A DNA stretch of 64,000 nt from Rhabdophis nuchalis (lineage: Eukaryota; Chordata; Lepidosauria; Squamata; Natricidae): contig CM077658.1 of NCBI GenBank assembly GCA_039707465.1, forward strand, positions 14,328,074 to 14,392,073, read 5' to 3'. Numbering within the stretch: the stretch's first letter is position 1; each line of letters begins with the position of its first letter. The notes beneath the pieces were generated by a model. It searched no databases. It saw nothing but the letters and a program-made list of their open reading frames with translations, and was not told the origin of the DNA. Positions 19,611 through 32,200 of this stretch are shown one piece after another. Both the position numbers and the translations under genes were made by a program.

Positions 19611-22600
19611 ATGGCACAGCCGGTTGATTTCTGCGTTTTCAGCGTTCTGGTGACAGGTTCCAATCGGGGGATTGGCCTGGGTCTGGTGAAGAGGTTTCTG
19701 GAGCTGCCTTCTCCACCCAAATGGGTCTTTGCTACAACTAGGAACCTGGAGGAAGAAAAAAGCCAGGTAAGAATCACTTTAGCAGAGGTTGGCTTAGGAA
19801 TCCTGGTTCAGGATTTGAACTGAGGCTGAGTGTCAACCTTGCATTTTGAACATCTCAGGGATATTCTGAACCACTTATGTTTACACACCAATTATATTTT
19901 CTTTCCTTTTGTATCAGGCAGTGCTAATTAAAATGCAGATGGAATTCATTCTGTTTAAACTGTATAGAGTTCCCCTTATCTTTTTTTCGTTTTCCTTAAA
20001 TTCTATTGACTTTAGTTATTATGGATTAGCTTTTTGTTTCACTGTATAATCCCCATTGTTTTCTCATCTCTATAGCATCATTTTTCTTACATTCAGGCAA
20101 AAACCCTTTTTTTTAAAAAAAGAAAGCAATCCTGTTCAAAGCAGAGGAATAGAATAAGCAAAGGAAAGTAGGAAGCAGCATAAATTAAGGCATAGCCCCA
20201 GAGGTCGGACAGTGGTAAAAAGATGTAATTAAATCTAATTCATATTAATAAAATTCATGACATCTCTCTATAATTTTTATTTATCTTTGCAAACCCTCAT
20301 TATTTCCACCCCATAAATACTTTGCTTAATGCATTGTATTCCTACAAAACAAAAGGTGTGTAGATTAATTTGCTTGCCACTAAAGGAGTGTTTTCATCCG
20401 AACTGGGCAGATAAACATTGGCCGAACTTTGCATGAGGTAATGTTCAAAATTACAAAAGTGCCCCTTGCCCCCAAAGAGGAGGGGACTCCAGTGCTGAGC
20501 CATTCAATTTAACAAAATGGCTTCCTACAATATTTGGCTCTCTTCATCTTCAACAGTGGTCGTCAATAGATAGACTGTAATCTCATAGCCAGGACTTACA
20601 CTTCAAAAACTTTGAACCGGGCAGTAGAGTGTGGAAAGTTTTGGGGAACCAATATCTGGTTGGATTAAGTTGGATGGGTACAATACCATGTTATGGGATG
20701 TTGCCTTAATGTGGTCTTTCATGCTTTGTTCAGTCAGAGATGTTGCACATCTAATGAAGCAGGCATTGCGTCCCTTTCCTGCTTGCTCTGGCTTTTGAGA
20801 GTCTCCTCTTTGATATTCAACTCATATCCTTGTTTGTGAATTTTAACTCTCAGAAAAAATCTTGTTTTTTTTTCTTTTTGCTGCAGGAGCTGAGAGAGAT
20901 GGCTTGCAAATATCCGAATCTGGTGGTGTTGCAATTAGGTAAGTTTCAAGGGCCATGTGAAAATGGAGCAAATATAATATTATGCAAACATCCGGATTAA
21001 CCAAACGTATTCTCGGAACTAACCAAAGCTGTAAATATCAGGGTTAGGGTTATGAAAGTCAGCTCCCCAGAGAGAAAAGAGTTTAACTCTCTGGAAAACA
21101 GTTTTCTCCAGAGAATGTTTTGAACAATGGGGTATCATGATAAGTATCTGTGTTCCATTTGTTGACTCTTCAGCGTTGAGGTTGAAGACATCACATAAAT
21201 ACTGTTGGTACGATCAGATGACTCATCAATAAACTTATTTGTTGCTGGTGGTGATGGTTGCGGTTGGATTTGGTGTGGTTTCTTTGAGTTGGGATAGATT
21301 GTTGTGTGTTCCCTCCCGCAATTAAACATAGACAAACTGCTCCCCCTTCCAAGGAGGTTGTGAATTCAGTCCTAGGTAGAGGCAGATGTAGGGTCTCCTG
21401 CTTGGGCAGGGGGTCGGAATAGATGACTTATAAGGTTCCTTCCAACTCTGTTAATCTGTTAAACCCTGCCATGGGCATCTGACATAAGGTAATATCTGCA
21501 TCTCTCTGCTTTGAGAAGGGAAGGAGACTATACATAGTCTCCTATGTTGGTCAAAACGAGCAGCTTTAAGATATGTGGACTTCAACTCCCAACTGTTCTG
21601 AGAGTCAATAAACTGACGGAATCTCAAATAGGTTTCCCTAGATTATTTTAGCAGGCAACGTTTATATTAGTTCAACGAGCTCAGGAAGAGCTCATGTGTA
21701 TTCAATTTCTGTAGCTGACTCTCAATGCAGTTGACTCAATTGTTGGTCATGGTCTGAATGTTGTGGAAACAGAGTTAGTTGGGAATTTATGCAATGGGTT
21801 TGGGTTATGCAACCATGATTGGGTGTAATGCCTAAAGACCATTTCTGTTAAAGGCAGTTTAGCCTTATGTGGGAGTCAGTTCAGAGCAGATCAACTTAGG
21901 TAATCATAAAAGTTCTTGTTTTGATGCTTTGTTTCTGAAACCCTCCAGGCTCTGAACTGAAGCGCTCTGGCTGCTATTCCAGAAGGTGGTTAGTGGCATG
22001 AAGAGGCACCAAGATCTGTGGTTTCAGAAAGCTCTTGCCTTGCCGTTTTTGAAACTCCATGTTGCTGATGTTGCTAATAACATTGGTTTTCCTTAGATGT
22101 TACTAAACTTGAAAGCATCCAGGCCGCTCTGAGCGAAGTTCAGAAATGTGTTGGAGAAGGTGGGCTGACCGTCCTAATCAACAATGCCGGCACTTGGGCC
22201 TTCAATGATCTGCAAACCGAAAATGCCAAGGATATGATGAGAGTTTATTCCGTCAATACAATTGGTCCACTGCAAATGAGTCAGGTTGGTTTATGAATGA
22301 AACCCCTTTCAATGCAAGGAAGACTGCTTTAATTAAAGAAAAAAGATTGAGCTGTTGAATCCAGTATAACTTGCGGGCACGGTAACAGGGCCTCAAAAGA
22401 ATGAAGTAGAAATTGTACATAGATCTGGAATCATGCTCCCTTTTAGGAAGTGTTGAACCATAGCAGTTTTCCTAGCTGTGCTCAGATTAGGATAAGGCTA
22501 TGAAGGTCCCCTTGGAGGAGGAGACGGAAGACCTTTCCCTGTCATTGTACAGCTCCTTTTCCTGGAAATAACTGCAGCTCCTTCTCTTTTCTTCTCTCGA

Positions 22601-24328
22601 CAAGGCTTTCCTACCCCTGCTGAAGAAGGCAGCCCGGAGGAGCCCATGTCAAGGGCTGAGCACCAGCAAGGCGGCCATTATTAACATATCCAGCAGTACA
22701 GGCTCAATTGAAGTTGTGAGTGATTGGGACCTACATAAAATAATTGGATACCGCTGCTCTAAGGTACCTAATGAATTTTCTATGTGTGCAGATAGTGGGA
22801 CCTCCTTTTTCATCCATAAGTGCATCCATCCATGCTTGTGGTTCCCTTAAGATGCATTTCTAACCAATTACTGAAATACAATCCTGTGTGGTGTCCCAGC
22901 TCTGGGTCAGCAACGATGCTTTATCAATAAAGGAGAATGTTTGCTTGTTTTCTTGCAGATGTTCCATTACCCAAACTAGGTAACATCGTCAGAAAACAAG
23001 CAAACTCAGAGAGCCCCAAGGACCCCCTCATGATGTTTTTGCTACTGTCATTTTTGCTCTTCTACCAATGGTGTTCCGGGATTTTGAACTGGTGAAGAGA
23101 ACATGTGAAGATGCTTCCATGAAAATAGGGATAGGATAGGGAATGGAATGGAATGGAATGGAATGGAATAGAAATTGACAATTGTTTGACTGTTGTGCAC
23201 TATTGTGCACTATTTATCTTCAAGTGTCCCTTCCTTTTTCTCTTGAGTGCTTTCTTATCTCATCATTCTTTTTCCCCACAACCCTGCAGACTGCTTTAAA
23301 CATGCTTACCAAGTGCCAGTCCCTCGACTATCCAGCCAATGGGATTATGAGCATTGCCATCCATCCTGGTAATGTTAAAACTGCTAACAATCCAGCTGTA
23401 AGTTTTTTCTTTCATATGAGAAAATATATAACACAATCCAATGTATTCAGATATACATCTATTTGCAAAGATAGACAATGACGTATGAAATATCTGATCT
23501 AAGTCCCTGAAAGTTTTAGTATTCTGATTATTTGGTTTTTATTGTCCTCTTTGATAAAAAAAGTGTTAGTGTAAAAACAAGAGTATATCAACTACTTCTG
23601 TTAAGGCTATGCGACAAATGGAAATTTTAGCTGAACAAATTGAATGAACAGAACAAAGTTAACCTTTAAAAGGTTAAAAATCAATTTTTTCTTAAAAGGA
23701 AATCTACTAAGTCTTACCTTCTCATATTTGAATATCTCTATTTGCAAAGCAGGAAAGCATGTGCTTATATATATATATATATATATACAGTATATAATGA
23801 CACGGACTCAGTCCATCTCAGGTGTAGTGTTCCAGACAGGGTCCATCCATTTAATTTGGAAATCATATTGGGGAGGCTTCACATAGTAAAGCAAATAATA
23901 AGATTTCCACTTTGTAAATATTAGAAGTAATTTTGTTCATTCGCTACCTGCATTTGCAAGCTATGCTCCTGTGAGATTAACCTAATTTAACTCATCCAAA
24001 TTTAGGGATTTTCTTGATGTTTTGCATCATCATCATCATCCTTCACAGGGGCTGGCCTCGTATAACTTTGTAAGCCAAAATGAAATCGGCCTGTTTAATA
24101 CAAATTCATCTCTATCAGGGTAGAATTGATTCTGTTGATCTGTTTAAGTGAGGGTCCTGGGCTGGGCAAGACTGATTCTTTAAACCTTACAAGATCTTTT
24201 TCTGGGGGCGGTAGCCGGAAATCAGTGTGGAAGAGAGCACTCAAGGCATCATGACTGTGCTGTCCAAGCTTTGTGAAGAAGACAACGGGACCTTTGTGGA
24301 TTGGTTGGGTCGCCCAATTCCCTGGTGA
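19611..24328 (+). CDS. SDR copy D, complete, sniffer/C-factor-like
   Basis: Exons 19611-19766, 20887-20938, 22097-22284, 22605-22763, 23290-23397 and 24215-24328; 258 residues. TGSNRGIG (15-22), INNAGTW with NNAG at 98-101, ISSSTG with Ser162, YRCSK with Tyr181/Lys185 and HPGNVKTANN. Exon 5 begins with Thr (ACT) instead of the Ala found in all other copies, from a G-to-A change at the first exon base, which slightly weakens the acceptor. The pre-Tyr loop reads IEVVSDWDLHKII. Closest to C in exons 2, 3 and 6 (exon 6 protein identical) and in the flanks. It is the shortest complete gene here (intron 4 only 526 bp). Function as for the family; substrate unknown. Confidence 0.88.
22955..23035 (-). 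mobile_element. Penelope-like fragment with hammerhead-like core
   Basis: The minus strand reads CTGACGA, then a stem TGTTACC..GGGTAAT, then GGAAC near 22964. Only one arm of the foldback is present. In intron 4 of copy D. Confidence 0.5.
23141..23169 (+). repeat. (GGAAT)n pentanucleotide repeat
   Basis: Five to six GAATG units in a row, just before exon 5 of copy D. Confidence 0.85.
23766..23798 (+). repeat. (TA)n microsatellite
   Basis: About 14 TA units in intron 5 of copy D. Confidence 0.85.
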
Positions 24329-24366
24329 TCCATTGGTCTCACCTGAACAGACTGAGCGGAGCCTCC

Positions 24367-24372
24367 AATAAA
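24367..24372 (+). promoter_or_regulatory. Polyadenylation signal of copy D
   Basis: AATAAA 39 bp after the stop codon, same context as copy C apart from a 6-bp deletion between them. Confidence 0.6.
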
Positions 24373-25040
24373 CCACTCAACGTCATGGAAATCTTTGTTT
24401 GGTTTTCTGTTGATTTCAGAAGGGTTTTTAAAAAAAATATTGTGTAATATTGGGGAGGTTGGGAAGACCGACTCCAAAAATGTATGAACACACATAATAA
24501 GCACACGCACACAAACACTCAAAAGGAAGTCGGGAAGCCAAGCAATAAAAAAAAAAGAAAGACAACTAAAGAAATAAAAATCTGAAAAGGTAAAGCAACT
24601 TCCAACCTTGTTTGCAGCAAACTCAATTGTCCTTCCATCCTCTTCCATATTACAAAATTCCTTCTGCGCCTTTTTCAGAAGTCATCCTTTCACTTTTTTT
24701 CCCATTTCCATCAAAATAATCCAGAATGTTTCCAGTCTTTAATAAAAGTATTTAGTCTTCTGTCCCTGTCCAATTCTTCCAGTTCTGGCGTTTTCCCAAT
24801 CCATTCTTCCATGGTGGGTGGTTCAGTATTCTTCCATCCTTGTGCATCTCCTTAGGCCAATCTCCCTCTATGCTGGTACCTGAAGTGGTAAAGGCCACCT
24901 GAGCAATGAGCTGCTACTTCTTCCAGGGTGGGGTGTGTGCGTGAAGATGCTTCCTAGGGAAAGATAAGGTCAGAGAGGATGTAGCAGATGATTTTCTTCT
25001 TCTTCTCTGGTTCACTTTGAAGGGCTGATAGGTTCTAAGG

Positions 25041-25175
25041 CAGGGGTCCCCAACCTTTGCAACTTTAAGTCTGAAGGACTTCAGCTCCCAGAATTCTCCA
25101 GCCAGCTTTGCTGGCTGGAGAATTCTGGGAGCTGAAGTCCTTCAGACTTAAAGTTGCAAAGGTTGGGGACCCCTG
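25041..25175. mobile_element. Palindromic hAT MITE with 8-bp duplication and empty site
   Basis: A 135-bp foldback flanked by TTCTAAGG (25033-25040 and 25176-25183). The paralogous place after copy C (about 18958) has a single uninterrupted TTCTAAGGTGATCC, so insertion followed the C/D duplication. Confidence 0.92.
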
Positions 25176-25456
25176 TTCTAAGGTGATCCAGTTCCTTGGT
25201 GGCACTTCCCAGTGGAAGAGGATAAAGTTATGAACAGAGTGGATGTGTTCAGGCAGGCTGTAACATGAAGAATGACCTGTGAGACGAGGCATGCTTATCC
25301 ACCCTTTTTCCACTCGTGAATTCAGGAACAGGATGGTCCTATACATTACATTACAGCTGGGAATGCCAATAAACCATAAGCTAATTTTCTAGAACAGTAA
25401 CACCTTCTTCAAAGAATGTATTGCTTTGTCCCTGCCCAAATAGGTCAGCAATTTTG

Positions 25457-25734
25457 CAGGGGTGGGTTTGGCACGCATTACTTCCTGTTCGCTTGTGTGC
25501 ACGCCACACACATGCTTGATGCACCTTGCGCATGCATGCGTAGTACAATTAAAATACAATTACATTGTACAATTACAATGAAAAACAAGATGGTGGCATC
25601 TACAGCGTTGCCCGGAGAACCGGTTCGGGAGTGTGGCAGGCTTGGGTCGCTGCTGGTTCCAGTGACTCAGGCCGCCAAACCACTACCTGTTCAACCGAAC
25701 CGGTCTGAACCAAACCACTAGGAACCCACCACTG
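25457..25734. mobile_element. hAT-type MITE
   Basis: Ends CAGGGGTGGGTTTGG and GGAACCCACCACTG. It interrupts the promoter/3'-flank remnants of relic E. Confidence 0.7.
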
Positions 25735-26089
25735 TCCTTCTGCCATTTTCACAATCCATTCCTCCATTGTGGATTATTCCAGAATTTCTCCATCATTGGG
25801 CACATCATAATCTTGTTGACTCCACATCTTTACCTGTACTTGAAGTGGGGAAGGCCATGGAAGCAATGATCTGCCAAGCCTTTCAGCTAGCAACTGTGAA
25901 GGACAAAGAACATTTTTTAAAATTTGAACTGTGAATGCAGGGCTTTGTTCTAAAGGGCCCTGTCGCCACCGCGGTCTCTGCCAGTCCATTGAGCCAGAAA
26001 GATTGGAGGCCGCTGATTTAAAGCTAGGCTGTTCACCCATCCTTTTCCCAAGGATGAATTCAATGAAAAAAGAATGTCTATAAAGTATT

Positions 26090-26368
26090 TTACAGTAAGG
26101 TAAGGTAAAGATTTCCCTTGCACGTATGTGCTATTTGTTCCAGACTCTAGGGGGTGGTGCTCAATTCCATTTCAAAGCCAAAGAGCCAGCACTGTCCGAA
26201 GATGTCTCCGTGGTCATGTGGCCGGGATGACTCAATGCCGAAGGCACACAGAATGCTGTTCCCTTCCCACCAAAGGTGGTCCTTGTTTTTCTACTTGCAT
26301 TTTTTTACCTGCTTTCGAACTGCTAGGTTAGCAGAAGCTGGGACAAGTAACAGGAGCTCACGCCATAC
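26090..26368 (-). mobile_element. tRNA-derived SINE, minus strand
   Basis: Reverse-oriented relative of 5259-5599: the AAGGTAAAG tail is at the left, then 'GAGCCAGCACTGTCCGAAGA' and 'GCTTTCGAACTGCTAGG'. The tRNA-like head is truncated at about 26368. Confidence 0.7.
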
Positions 26369-27165
26369 TTTTTTACATTCTTCCTTTGAAGCCTTTCCCC
26401 CCTTATAGTTGTCTTTTTTAAAAACCCATTCAAGCTGCTCTAAACATGCTCATCAAATGCCAGTCTCTTGAATATTCAGCCGATGGGATTATGAGTGTCA
26501 CCATCCATCCTGGCTCAGTTGCAACTTATTACAAATCAACTGTTAGTGTTTGATGTGGGAAAGATATAAAGTATTCTTATCTATTCAGACATCTATCAAT
26601 CCACATAGCTAGACCCTTTCACAAACATACGAATTACTGAAAGTTTTACTTATTCTGATTATTTGGCTTGTTAGTGCATTGTTTGTCTTGGTGTAAAAAT
26701 TGATATGACAAATATTTCCATTGAATTAGGCGTAAAGACAAGAAATGGGAGTTTTGACAGAATAAACACAACAATGTTGCTTCCCAAAAGTTAAAATCCA
26801 TTTCCTCTTAAAATCTGCTAAGTCTCAATCTCCCCTCTTTGAATTTCTTCCACTTTGATTGCCTCTATGTACAGAACAGGAAATGAGGTACAGATGTATG
26901 AAATGAAATGGCAATGATTCAGTCCATCTCATATGTCAGATTCAGTGCAGGGCTAACCCATTTATTTTGGAAATCATAAGAGGGGAAGATTCACACCTGT
27001 CAATGACTACTTCAGCTTCAACCACAACAACACGACTGTCGACCTCACCCCATTCCTAAGAGGTCTTTAAGGGACATGCATAAGCAAACCAGCGTGCCTA
27101 CCATCCCTGTTTGATTCAACCCCATTGATTCGTATCTATTTCATGTATTCATAATCATGCCTATA

Positions 27166-27594
27166 CAGTGGTACCTCGGTTGACGAACTTAATTTGTGAA
27201 CTGACTCTGGTTGCGAACCGAATTGGTCGTGAACCGAGGCACAGTTTCCCATAGGGTTTAATGTAAATCCGGTTAATCTGTTCTGATCTTTTTTTTGGTT
27301 TTTGTAAGCACAAAAAATATGAAACAAATACTGTATGTACTAAAAGCATAACAAAAATCAAAAAAAGTCACTGAAAGTACTCACAGTGTACTTTTTTCTG
27401 TGTCTCCTTTTCTCCACGATCTTCCTACAGGAAGTCACAACCATGTGACAGCCAGGAAATAGCATTAAAATGACCCCGGCTCCTGTTCGTGAACCGAAGC
27501 GGAGTTCGTGAACCGGAGCATATTTTGATGAACTTTTCTGTTCGTGAACCGAGTTGTTCGTGAACAGAAGCGTTCGTGAACCGAGGTACCACTG
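27166..27594. mobile_element. Mariner/Tc1-type MITE with TA duplication
   Basis: Inverted ends CAGTGGTACCTCGGTT and AACCGAGGTACCACTG, flanked by TA. Several internal 'TTCGTGAACCGAG' sub-repeats. Confidence 0.85.
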
Positions 27595-27894
27595 TACTTA
27601 TATATGTTATTTAATTCATGCTTGACAAAATAAATAGATAAATAAATAAATAAAAAAGAAGCAGCCTCAAACCTTCTTTTCAACAGTTATAAACAAACAC
27701 ATCCTGCCTTTTCTCTCTTCTATATTGCAAAATCCCTTTTGCCCCCTTTCAATCCTTTTTTCAGTTTTCATACTAAGAATTCAACATTTCTGGTTTTTTT
27801 CCATTTCCATTAAAAAGCCCACAAAGTTTTCTGTTTTTCATTTTAAATAAAGATAGTTATAGTTTTGCCCCTGTCCAAATAGGTGAGCAGAATT

Positions 27895-28525
27895 CTACAG
27901 AGGAATTATGGAGCCTGTCATCTGCACCTCTATAAGTGTCTGGTTTGGTTCTGCAACGCAGTAAGACAGGCAGAGACTTCATAGAATAGTTAGAACTACA
28001 GAAAAAACAATTACTACCAACCTGCCATCCATTGAGGATCTGTACACCGCACGAGTCAAAAAGAGGGCTGTGTAAATATCTACAGGTCCCTCACATCCTG
28101 GACATAAATCGTTTCAACTCCTACACTCAAAATGATGCTATAGGGCACTGCAAACCAGAACAACTAGACATAAGGACAGGTTTTCCCAAAGGCCATCACT
28201 CTGCTAAACAAATAATTCCCTCAACACTGTCAAACTATTCCATAAGGCTGCATTACTATTGCTATTAGTCTTCTCATCATTCCTATCACCCATCTCCTCC
28301 CACTTATGACTGCAGGATTATAGCTTTGTTGCTTGCATCCTTACGATTTATATTGATTGTTTCCTAGTATGATTTGATTGCTTATTTGTACCCCGTGACT
28401 ATCATTGAGTGTTGTACCTTATGATTCTTGACGAATGTATCTTTTTACGTACACTAAGAGCACCAAAGACAAATTCGTTGTGTGTCCAATCACACTTGGC
28501 CAATGAAGAATTCTATTATTATGGT
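27895..28525 (+). mobile_element. Rex1/CR1-like LINE 3' end
   Basis: A diverged LINE 3' region with 'CCATTGAGGATCTGTACACC' and 'AACAAATAATTCCCTCAAC', and a 3'UTR ending 'CACTTGGCCAATGAAGAATT'. Stops interrupt every frame. Confidence 0.55.
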
Positions 28526-29219
28526 GCCATTTCTGCCATTTTCACAATCAATTCTGCGTAGTCCAGTATTTCTCCTTCATTGCCCATATCATGAAGTTGG
28601 ATGCCTAGATAAATAAGAGAGACAAAGCCAGCTGTTTGCGTAACAGGCAGAGAAAGAAATCAAGGAAGGATCATGGGTAACTTCTCCCACTGTACCAGAT
28701 ATTGTGGAAGATCAGTACGTTGACTGTGTGGAAACAACAATTCACAAAGATCACAGGTTTGAAGGTAAGCCAGCTCCTTGGTGACACTTTCCCATGTGAA
28801 TCTGCCACAGCTTCTGGATACATATGGGCCATGGCGTGAAGAATGACAATTAAGGCAAGCATTCCTTTCCACCCTTTTTCCAGTGATGAATTAAGAAACA
28901 GGAGTGTCCTATGAAGTATTTACAGCCATTGATGCAAGTAAATCATACCAACATTCCATAGACCAGTAGCTTGTTTTCCTGAATTTTCCTTCAGTTACAG
29001 TTAAGCAAAGCTGCTCTTTGTAATAAGTAAATTGGTTGTGGTCTGCCAGAAAGAGTCACTGGGATTTAGCAGCAAACAAATTTAATAATAAATACAATTC
29101 CTCCAGAGATGTAAAGATGGGTGTTGTCTGTTCATTACAATGATATCTCCCACAGTGAGAAGAGGCATTTGAAGGAAACAATTGAACAAGTTGGAAGCAG
29201 AAGCTGCAGTCCTGAAGAG
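28526..29219 (+). promoter_or_regulatory. Flank and upstream conserved block of copy F
   Basis: 28530-28760 is a diverged piece of the family 3' flank ('CCATTTTCACAATCAATTCT'). 28760-29219 is the upstream block of F, homologous to that of B and C, with a possible acceptor TCTCCCACAG at 29147-29156. No TATAAAG is present at the C/D position. No gene lies in this stretch. Confidence 0.45.
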
Positions 29220-32200
29220 ATGGCAAAACCAATTGATTTCTGCCTTTTCAGTGTTCTGGTGACGGGATCCGATCGAGGGATCGGCCTGGGTCTGGTGAAG
29301 AGGTTTCTGGAGCTGCCTTCTCCACCCCAATGGGTCTTTGCTACAACCCTGGACCTGGAGGGGAAAGAAACCAAGGTAAGAATGAGTTAGCACAGAGTAG
29401 ATTGGAAATAGTGGTTCAGGATTTGAACGGAGGACGAATATCAACCTTGCACTTTAAACATCTCAGCAATATTCTGATCCATGTAGATTTACACTCCAAT
29501 TATATTTTTTATTTTTGCAGCAGGTAATGCTAAGTAAAATGCAGATAGAATTCATTCTGTTTAAACTGTATTGCGTTCTCCTTTTCTTTTTTCCTTTCCC
29601 TTAAATTCTAATGTGGTTATTATGTATTAACTTTTTTTCACTGCATAATCCCTGTTGGTTTTTTCAACTCTATAGCATAGGTTTTTTTTTAATAATCAAC
29701 CTTAAAAAAAACAAAAACCAATGCCATTCAAAGCAGAGGAATAGAGTTAAGTAGAGGAAAGTAGGAAGTAGCATATATTAAGGGATATGCAAGAGGTAAA
29801 TGAGACAGTGAAAAGAAGATGTAATTACCGTAAATCTAATTCACATCCATAAAATTCATTACACCTCTCTAGGATTTTTTCATCCTTTCCCATGGGCAAG
29901 CCACCTCATAAATATTCTGCTTTGTGCATTGCATTCCTAGAAAACAACATGTAGGTAGACGAAGTTGCTGTCGTATAATGGGCTATTTTGCTCCTAATTG
30001 TCCAGATAAACATTGCCTGCTATTCTACAAAATAAAACTCTGAGTTCAAGGATGAATTCAGGACTGAGCCATTAATCTCATAGTAAGGGGCTCCATTTAA
30101 GAAGCTTTGAATCTGCAGTGGAGTGAGGAGGTTTTTGGGAGAAGAAATACATAGTTGGGTTAAGTTGAATGGACTAGGATACTAAGCTGCCTTAATCCTT
30201 AATTTAATTTCTTTTGTTTGGTTCAGTCAGAGATGTCGCACATCTAATGAAAGAGAAATTGCACACCTTTCCTGCTTTTGAGATTGTCTTCTCTGGCATC
30301 CAGCTCATATCATTCTCTGTGAATTGTAGAAAACAGAAAAATCTAAGATCTTTGTTTTTCCCCTCCAGGGGCTAAGAGAGATGGTTTGCAGATATCCAAA
30401 TCTGGTGGTGTTGCAATTAGGTACGTTTCAAGAGCCATGGGAAAATGGGACGAATGTGGTAGTTAGAGGAATGTCCAGAGAAACCAATTCAAAGTTATTC
30501 TTGGAACTGACCAAAGCTGTAAAAATCATTGGTTGGTTTCATGAAAGTCATCTCTCCAGAGAGAAAAGAATTTAACTTACATGCCTCCACATGTTAGAAC
30601 TAGCAACATTTTTCAAAATGACCAGCTTTAAGATATGTGGACTTCAACTCCCAGAGCAGAACTGTTCCAACAATCAGAAAACTAATGGAACCTGATTGCC
30701 CAGCAGACAAACTTTATATTATTTCAACTTTATGTTAGTTCACAGGGCTCAGCAAGACCTCATGTGTATCTTCGTATTTTAATTATTTTATTCAATTTCT
30801 ATAGTCGCCCATCTCAATGCAATTAATTTAATTGTCGGGCAGTTTTTGAGAACAGAAACACAGTTAAAAGATTCTGCAGTCTGTGCAGTAACGTTTGGTT
30901 ATAAAGCATGATTTGGATGTAATCTTTAAAGACCGTCTGACTTTAACCCTCTGCGGGTGTCAGATCAGAGCTGAGAGAGACTAAATCAACCTGTGAGATC
31001 ATCAAAGTTCTTCCTTTGAACGTTGAAGGTGGTTGGTGGCATGAAGAGATATTAAGATCTGTGGTTTCAGGAAGTCTTGCAATTACAGAACTTCATGTTG
31101 CTGAGGTTGGAATAACCTTGTTTTTTCCCTAGATGTCACTAAACCTGAAAGCATCCAAGCTGCTCAGAAAGAAGTGGCGAAATGTGTTGGAGAAGGTGGC
31201 CTGACCCTCCTATACAACAATGCTGGCATTTGGATCTTCAACAATCTGCAAACAGAAAATGCCAAGGATATGATGAGAGTTTACTCCGTTAATACCATTG
31301 GTCCACTGCTGATGAGCCAGGTTTGTTGATGAACAAAAAACCTTTCAATGCAAAGAAGACTGCTTTAATTAAAGAAAAATAGATTGAACCATTGAATTCA
31401 GTATAACATGAAGGCACAGTAAGACTGTAGTGCCTCAAAAGAATGAAGTTGAAATTGTACATTGGTTTGGGAACAGGTTGACACATTAGGAGTGGATGGT
31501 CCCTTTTAGGGAGTGTTGAAACATAGCGGTTTTCCTGGCTGTGCTCGGATTAGGAGAAGTCTATGAAGGTCCCCTATGAAGAAGACAGAAGGTCTTTCCC
31601 TATCATTGTACAGCTCCTTTTCCTAGGAATAACTGCAGCTCCTTCTCTTTTCTTCTCTCAACAAGGCTTTCCTACCCCTGCTGAAGAAGGCAGCTCGGAG
31701 GAGCCCATGTCAAGGGCTGACCATCCGCAAGGCAGCCATTATTAACATGTCCAGCATTGCAGCCTCAATTGAACTTCTGCCTGCGTGGGAACAACATCCA
31801 TTATTTGGATACCGCTTGTCTAAGGTACCTCATGAGTTTTCAATATGGACTTGTCTGCACGTAGTGGGACCTCCCTTTCCATCCATGAGAGCATCTGCCC
31901 ATGCTTCTGCGTCCCTAAACATGCATATTAATCCATTGCTGAGATGCAACGCTCTATGGTGTGCCAGCTCTGGGTCAGCAATGATGCTCTATAGCTGTTG
32001 TCTGTGCTCTTCTACAAGCAGTCTCCCCAATTTTGATGCAGACGTCTCGTATGAAAGTGCCCCCTTCCACTTTTGAGCTCTTCCTCACCAGAACTTTGTT
32101 CAAATTCAGTGGGGAAGGATTCTTTGAAAAAGAAAATTCATTTATTTTTTGAGAATGATTTACCTCTAATGTAAGGACTGAGATACAGAAAAGAAAAAAG

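Larger units (their letters stand above)
25185..27893 (+). pseudogene. SDR copy E, deletion relic (exon 5 only)
   Basis: A family promoter relic (25185-25400) is followed, without exons 1-4, by exon 5 at 26434-26541. That exon still encodes AALNMLIKCQSLEYSADG and HPGSVATYYKST. Its acceptor is damaged: functional copies have CAG before GCTGCT, but here the bases are TTCAA, so the only nearby AG is the one using the exon's own first G and would shift the frame. The donor GTTAGT survives. About 450 bp of intron 5 homology follows, then a jump to the family 3' flank (27660-27893) with no exon 6. A second promoter relic ('CTATAAAGTATTTTA', 26078) suggests more than one deleted unit. It cannot make an SDR. 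Confidence 0.8.

Noticed and set aside
29121..29219. In-frame upstream extension of copy F (33 extra residues)
   Set aside because: It depends on two small deletions private to F; the MAxP start is conserved in all copies and the extension is out of frame or stopped in the others.
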